64,000 bases of DNA from Chryseobacterium sp. MYb264. GTDB taxonomy: Bacteria; Bacteroidota; Bacteroidia; Flavobacteriales; Weeksellaceae. Position 1 is the first letter of the stretch; every line of letters begins with the position of its first letter. The translations under genes and the position numbers were made by a program. The notes below the pieces were generated by a model, which made no database searches, was not told the origin of the DNA, and worked only from the letters and a program-made list of their open reading frames with translations. Location of the stretch: assembly GCF_035974275.1 (NCBI RefSeq), contig NZ_CP142422.1:1550001-1614000 (forward strand). Direction: 5' to 3'. Below are positions 61,514 through 64,000 of the stretch, piece after piece.

Positions 61514-62041
61514 ATGCTATCACCAAGAGAAAGAATTATAGAAACAACCCTTATTTTATTTGCAAATCAAGGATATAATTCCACAGGAGTTAATCAAATT
61601 ATTTCTGAAGCAAACGTTGCCAAGGCAAGTTTTTATCAACATTTTAAATCCAAAGAAGATTTATGCGTTGCTTTCCTAGATGCGAGACATACCTATTGGT
61701 TTAATGAACTGAATAATTTCATTAGCGCTAAAGAAGATATAAAGTCAAAAATAATTTCATCATTTGACTTTTTAATATTTATGAATTCTAAGGAAAATTT
61801 CAGAGGATGCAGCTTCCTGAATATCTTATCTGAAATTCCAAATGATAATATTAAAATTCTGAAAGCAATTCAGCAACACAAAAAGGATCTTCGAAGTTTT
61901 TTTTTATCACTTATCAAAGATGAAGATATTTCAGATCACATTTACATGCTTTTTGAGAGCTCTATCATTGAAAGTCAAATGTTTAAATCAAATCAATTAA
62001 TAGAAAAATCAAAAACAATTATTAACAATTTAATATATTAA
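61514..62041 (+). CDS. TetR/AcrR-family transcription repressor
   Basis: Start placed at the ATG at 61514 ([13 protein letters not shown]). A TTG at 61493 lies within the promoter. The 175-residue protein has the TetR HTH at about 5-50 ([18 protein letters not shown], [20 protein letters not shown]) and a ligand-binding C-terminal half with [12 protein letters not shown]. It is co-transcribed with the DUF1348 gene 4 bp downstream. Confidence 0.93.
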   Translation: MLSPRERIIETTLILFANQGYNSTGVNQIISEANVAKASFYQHFKSKEDLCVAFLDARHTYWFNELNNFISAKEDIKSKIISSFDFLIFMNSKENFRGCSFLNILSEIPNDNIKILKAIQQHKKDLRSFFLSLIKDEDISDHIYMLFESSIIESQMFKSNQLIEKSKTIINNLIY

Positions 62042-62045
62042 AAAA

Positions 62046-62459
62046 ATGGAACAGAAACACCCACTACCACCGTTTACATTAGAAACTGCATTACAGAAAA
62101 TACAATTTGCAGAAGATGCCTGGAACTCTCAGGACCCTGAAAAAATATCCAAAGCTTACACAATTGACAGTGAATGGAGAAATCGAGATAAATTCGTAAA
62201 CGGTAGGGAAGAAATTGTAGAATTTCTTAGCACTAAATGGAAAAAGGAACTAAACTATAAGCTTAAAAAAGAATATTGGGCTCACACAGAAAACCGTATT
62301 GCCGTAAGATTCGAATATGAATATATGACTCAAGAGGGCAATTGGTTTAGATCTTATGGAAATGAAAATTGGGAATTTGATGAAAATGGTTTAATGATGA
62401 AAAGATATGCAAGCATCAACGATTTAGCAATCAACGAGGAAGATCGAAAGTTTAAATAA
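62046..62459 (+). CDS. NTF2-like DUF1348 protein
   Basis: 137 residues of a SnoaL/NTF2 fold. Motifs include [40 protein letters not shown] and [20 protein letters not shown], typical of DUF1348 (COG3558). Members bind or turn over small organic molecules; no activity is established for this one. It is translated right after TetR and is a likely part of its response. Confidence 0.92.
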   Translation: MEQKHPLPPFTLETALQKIQFAEDAWNSQDPEKISKAYTIDSEWRNRDKFVNGREEIVEFLSTKWKKELNYKLKKEYWAHTENRIAVRFEYEYMTQEGNWFRSYGNENWEFDENGLMMKRYASINDLAINEEDRKFK

Positions 62460-62805
62460 TTGAAATTAAAAGAGGATTTGCAGAAAAGGGATTTGTCCCA
62501 GTTGCTAATCCTATTTTTATTTATAAACAAAAGAACAAATTAAAACTGCAATATATTTTAGCTGATGACAGACTTAAACATAACAGTTACAAGTATTAAG
62601 TAAAACATCCGTGCTACTTTTATATATATTACAGATTAAATTAAGGATCTGGAATTTTCATATTTTTTATTTGGTGCGCTGAAATATATAGTTACTTAAT
62701 TTTAATATTAATCTTTGATTCTTACTTTATAAATAAATTATAAAGCAAGGACTTAAATCAAATACATTTTATCAATTCTACTTGAAATATTGTACAATTA
62801 TTTCA
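62460..62805. other. Intergenic region before the last AraC gene
   Basis: About 350 bp without a supported gene. A start-less open frame (62456-62599, reading FVPVANPIFIYKQKN) looks protein-like and may be a gene remnant, but no family is recognised. The rest is AT-rich promoter DNA. Confidence 0.5.
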
Positions 62806-62813
62806 TATTTTTG
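62782..62813 (+). promoter_or_regulatory. Promoter of the last AraC gene
   Basis: TTG (62782-62784), 21 bp, then TATTTTTG (62806-62813), 17 bp before the ATG. The spacing is the same as in the marR promoter. Confidence 0.65.
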
Positions 62814-62830
62814 TATCAATATTTCATTAT

Positions 62831-63679
62831 ATGAAAATTTTAAATCAATTTGAACCATTGATGATTGAGGAGATTGAAGGTTTGTGTGAGACCTCTTCTC
62901 ATCATTCACATACTTATTATGAGTTGGTCTATATCAATTCAGGGAAAGGAGTGCATTATCTAAATGATGACACTATTCCCTATCAGGATGGAGACTTATT
63001 TCTAGTTGCTCCCGGTGAATTTCATTCATTTGAGATGGAAGATATGACTCATTTTACATATATCAAATTTACTGAAGCTTATTTTGAAAGTAAAAAGCAT
63101 CTTGCGCCTGACGAATTCAAAATAGGTTCTCCGGAAATTTTGATGGAAATGAAATGGCTGAAAGAAGTGAAGATTTGCATCAAAGAGCCCTGTAATCATA
63201 TTCTGAAATCAACGATCAATAATCTGGTTGTTTACAGCAAACATAAAAATATCAGTAATTCACCGATTGCTTATTATCAGATTTTAAGCATCTTCGGAAT
63301 GATAAAAGAAATTATCAAAGACCGAGGTGAAGGTTTATTTAAGCAGGAACTGAATTTTGAAAAATTGATTTCATTTATTCACGAAAACATTTATAATAGA
63401 GACAAACTTAGTGTAAAAGCAGTGTCATTATGTTTCAATATTTCACCTACTTATTTTAGCAACTATTTCAAACGTCATTTTAATATTTCTTACCAGGAAT
63501 ATCTGGACACTTATCGAGTGGCACTCATAGAAAAAAGATTAGAAATCGGAGGTCTTAAACTTAAGCAAATCGCAGAAGAATTTGGCTTTACCGATGTGAG
63601 TCATCTTTCGAAAACCTTTAAAAAGATCAAAGGCAAATCACCGAAAGATCATATTAAAGAAACAGTAAACTCTAATTAA
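62831..63679 (+). CDS. AraC-family transcription regulator with cupin sensor
   Basis: 282 residues. N-terminal cupin (about 20-90): ETSSHHSHTYYELVYINSGK and QDGDLFLVAPGEFHSFEMED, the typical sugar/small-ligand pocket of AraC_binding. C-terminal HTH about 185-280: NISPTYFSNYFKRHFNISYQ and KQIAEEFGFTDVSHLSKTFK. It converges on an old yellow enzyme gene with a shared terminator. The cupin type differs from the other regulators here. Confidence 0.93.
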   Translation: MKILNQFEPLMIEEIEGLCETSSHHSHTYYELVYINSGKGVHYLNDDTIPYQDGDLFLVAPGEFHSFEMEDMTHFTYIKFTEAYFESKKHLAPDEFKIGSPEILMEMKWLKEVKICIKEPCNHILKSTINNLVVYSKHKNISNSPIAYYQILSIFGMIKEIIKDRGEGLFKQELNFEKLISFIHENIYNRDKLSVKAVSLCFNISPTYFSNYFKRHFNISYQEYLDTYRVALIEKRLEIGGLKLKQIAEEFGFTDVSHLSKTFKKIKGKSPKDHIKETVNSN

Positions 63680-63684
63680 TAAGA

Positions 63685-63722
63685 AAAAATATGGATGAGA
63701 AAAATTTCTCATCCATATTTTT
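63685..63722. terminator. Strong bidirectional terminator
   Basis: AAAAATATGGATGAG (from 63685) pairs with CTCATCCATATTTTT (to 63722), an almost perfect inverted repeat. Its right end overlaps the stop codon of the convergent gene. Confidence 0.85.
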
Positions 63723-64000
63723 ATACAGGTTGATTATACAATTCCGATTGCTGCTGCTTGCTGAGTTCATCAAAAATCTTATAATCAACATAACCCTCAG
63801 CAGAAAAACCATAAAAAGTATCACGGTCGGGAGGTGTCAACGGAAGATTGTTTTTTAGTCTGTGAACAAGATCCGGATTTGAAATTAAAGGGCGACCAAA
63901 AGCCACAAGATCTGCAAGATTTTCTTTAATTAAATCTTCTGCTTTTTCTTTTGTCAAAAATCCTGCGAATATGATATTCCCGTTGTACCAATTTCTGAAC
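63721..64000 (-). CDS. Old yellow enzyme-family NADH:flavin oxidoreductase, C-terminal part
   Basis: The frame is open to the right edge of the window, so the N-terminus and most of the FMN barrel lie outside. The visible 92 residues hold the end of the barrel (NGNIIFAGFLTKEKAEDLIK, NLADLVAFGRPLISNPDLVH) and the family tail TPPDRDTFYGFSAEGYVDYK. This is the alkene reductase group that reduces activated double bonds with FMN and NAD(P)H. It fits the electrophile-handling content of the region. Confidence 0.93.
   Translation of the reverse strand, partial: FRNWYNGNIIFAGFLTKEKAEDLIKENLADLVAFGRPLISNPDLVHRLKNNLPLTPPDRDTFYGFSAEGYVDYKIFDELSKQQQSELYNQPV

Noticed and set aside
62456..62599. Start-less 47-codon open frame after the DUF1348 gene
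   Set aside because: Looks faintly protein-like, but there is no start, ribosome site or recognisable family; kept only as a remark on the intergenic region.
1..64000. CRISPR arrays, rRNA or tRNA genes
   Set aside because: No regularly spaced repeats with unique spacers and no rRNA- or tRNA-like segments were recognised on either strand.

Overview
The window looks like a chromosomal segment of a flavobacterium, most likely Chryseobacterium or a close Weeksellaceae relative. The evidence is the low GC content, Bacteroidota-type promoters (a -7 element of the form TAnnTTTG, sometimes with an upstream TTG), a SusC/SusD pair controlled by a FecR-type anti-sigma factor, and the family make-up of the genes. 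No rRNA, tRNA or CRISPR array was seen. The species call is an inference from gene content, not a computed match.

Layout. 1-6.8 kb: the 3' end of a fecR anti-sigma gene, then susC, susD and a secreted metallophosphoesterase, which form a nutrient-uptake locus. 6.8-15.5 kb: a worn accessory island. It holds truncated serine and tyrosine recombinases, a truncated Crp/Fnr regulator, an attC-like palindrome, two diverged 230-bp repeats and two 168-bp direct copies of a recombinase tail. Working cargo includes nhaA, a small membrane protein, an ABM monooxygenase, two AraC regulators and an SDR. 15.7-20.7 kb: a frameshifted WG-repeat gene, then a marR-tolC-hlyD-ABC permease efflux operon whose tolC carries an in-frame stop. 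20.8-29.5 kb: an AraC regulator, oleate hydratase and an alpha/beta hydrolase on the plus strand. They converge on a minus-strand operon for an unknown protein, a DyP peroxidase, a catalase-like protein and a tandem-fused 3-hydroxyacyl-CoA dehydrogenase. 29.8-34.4 kb: the glyoxylate shunt (aceB, aceA) diverging from a RamB-like Xre regulator, with palindromic operators between them. 34.6-37.4 kb: decayed IS3-family elements and gene fragments.

37.4-64 kb is a dense patchwork of oxidoreductases, hydrolases and regulators. A seven-gene minus-strand operon (two yellow/royal-jelly-type beta-propeller proteins, zinc-type reductase, DUF417 protein, cupin, secreted acetolactate decarboxylase, AcuI-like reductase) is followed by a metallo-beta-lactamase-fold hydrolase, four more AraC regulators, two HxlR regulators, three SDRs, an NAD-dependent reductase, an AhpD-like protein, a Bcr/CflA transporter, an MdaB-like quinone reductase, a crotonase, a secreted esterase, a TetR/DUF1348 pair, two further AraC regulators and the C-terminal end of an old yellow enzyme. 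The pattern fits defence against quinones, aldehydes and other electrophiles, but no substrate can be read from the sequence.

The most striking unannotated signal is a 37-bp box found five times (44094, 47394, 48354, 52089, 57201). It always lies upstream of a minus-strand transcript and always 20-21 bp from that transcript's -7 element. Inside it are two direct half-sites of the form TAGnnCA, 21 bp apart, as expected for an AraC-family activator. The five transcripts together make a candidate co-regulated detoxification regulon, including one AraC gene that may regulate itself. A second candidate system is the fatty-acid stress module at 16.7-29.5 kb, where efflux, oleate hydration and a probable hydroxy-fatty-acid oxidation operon sit together.
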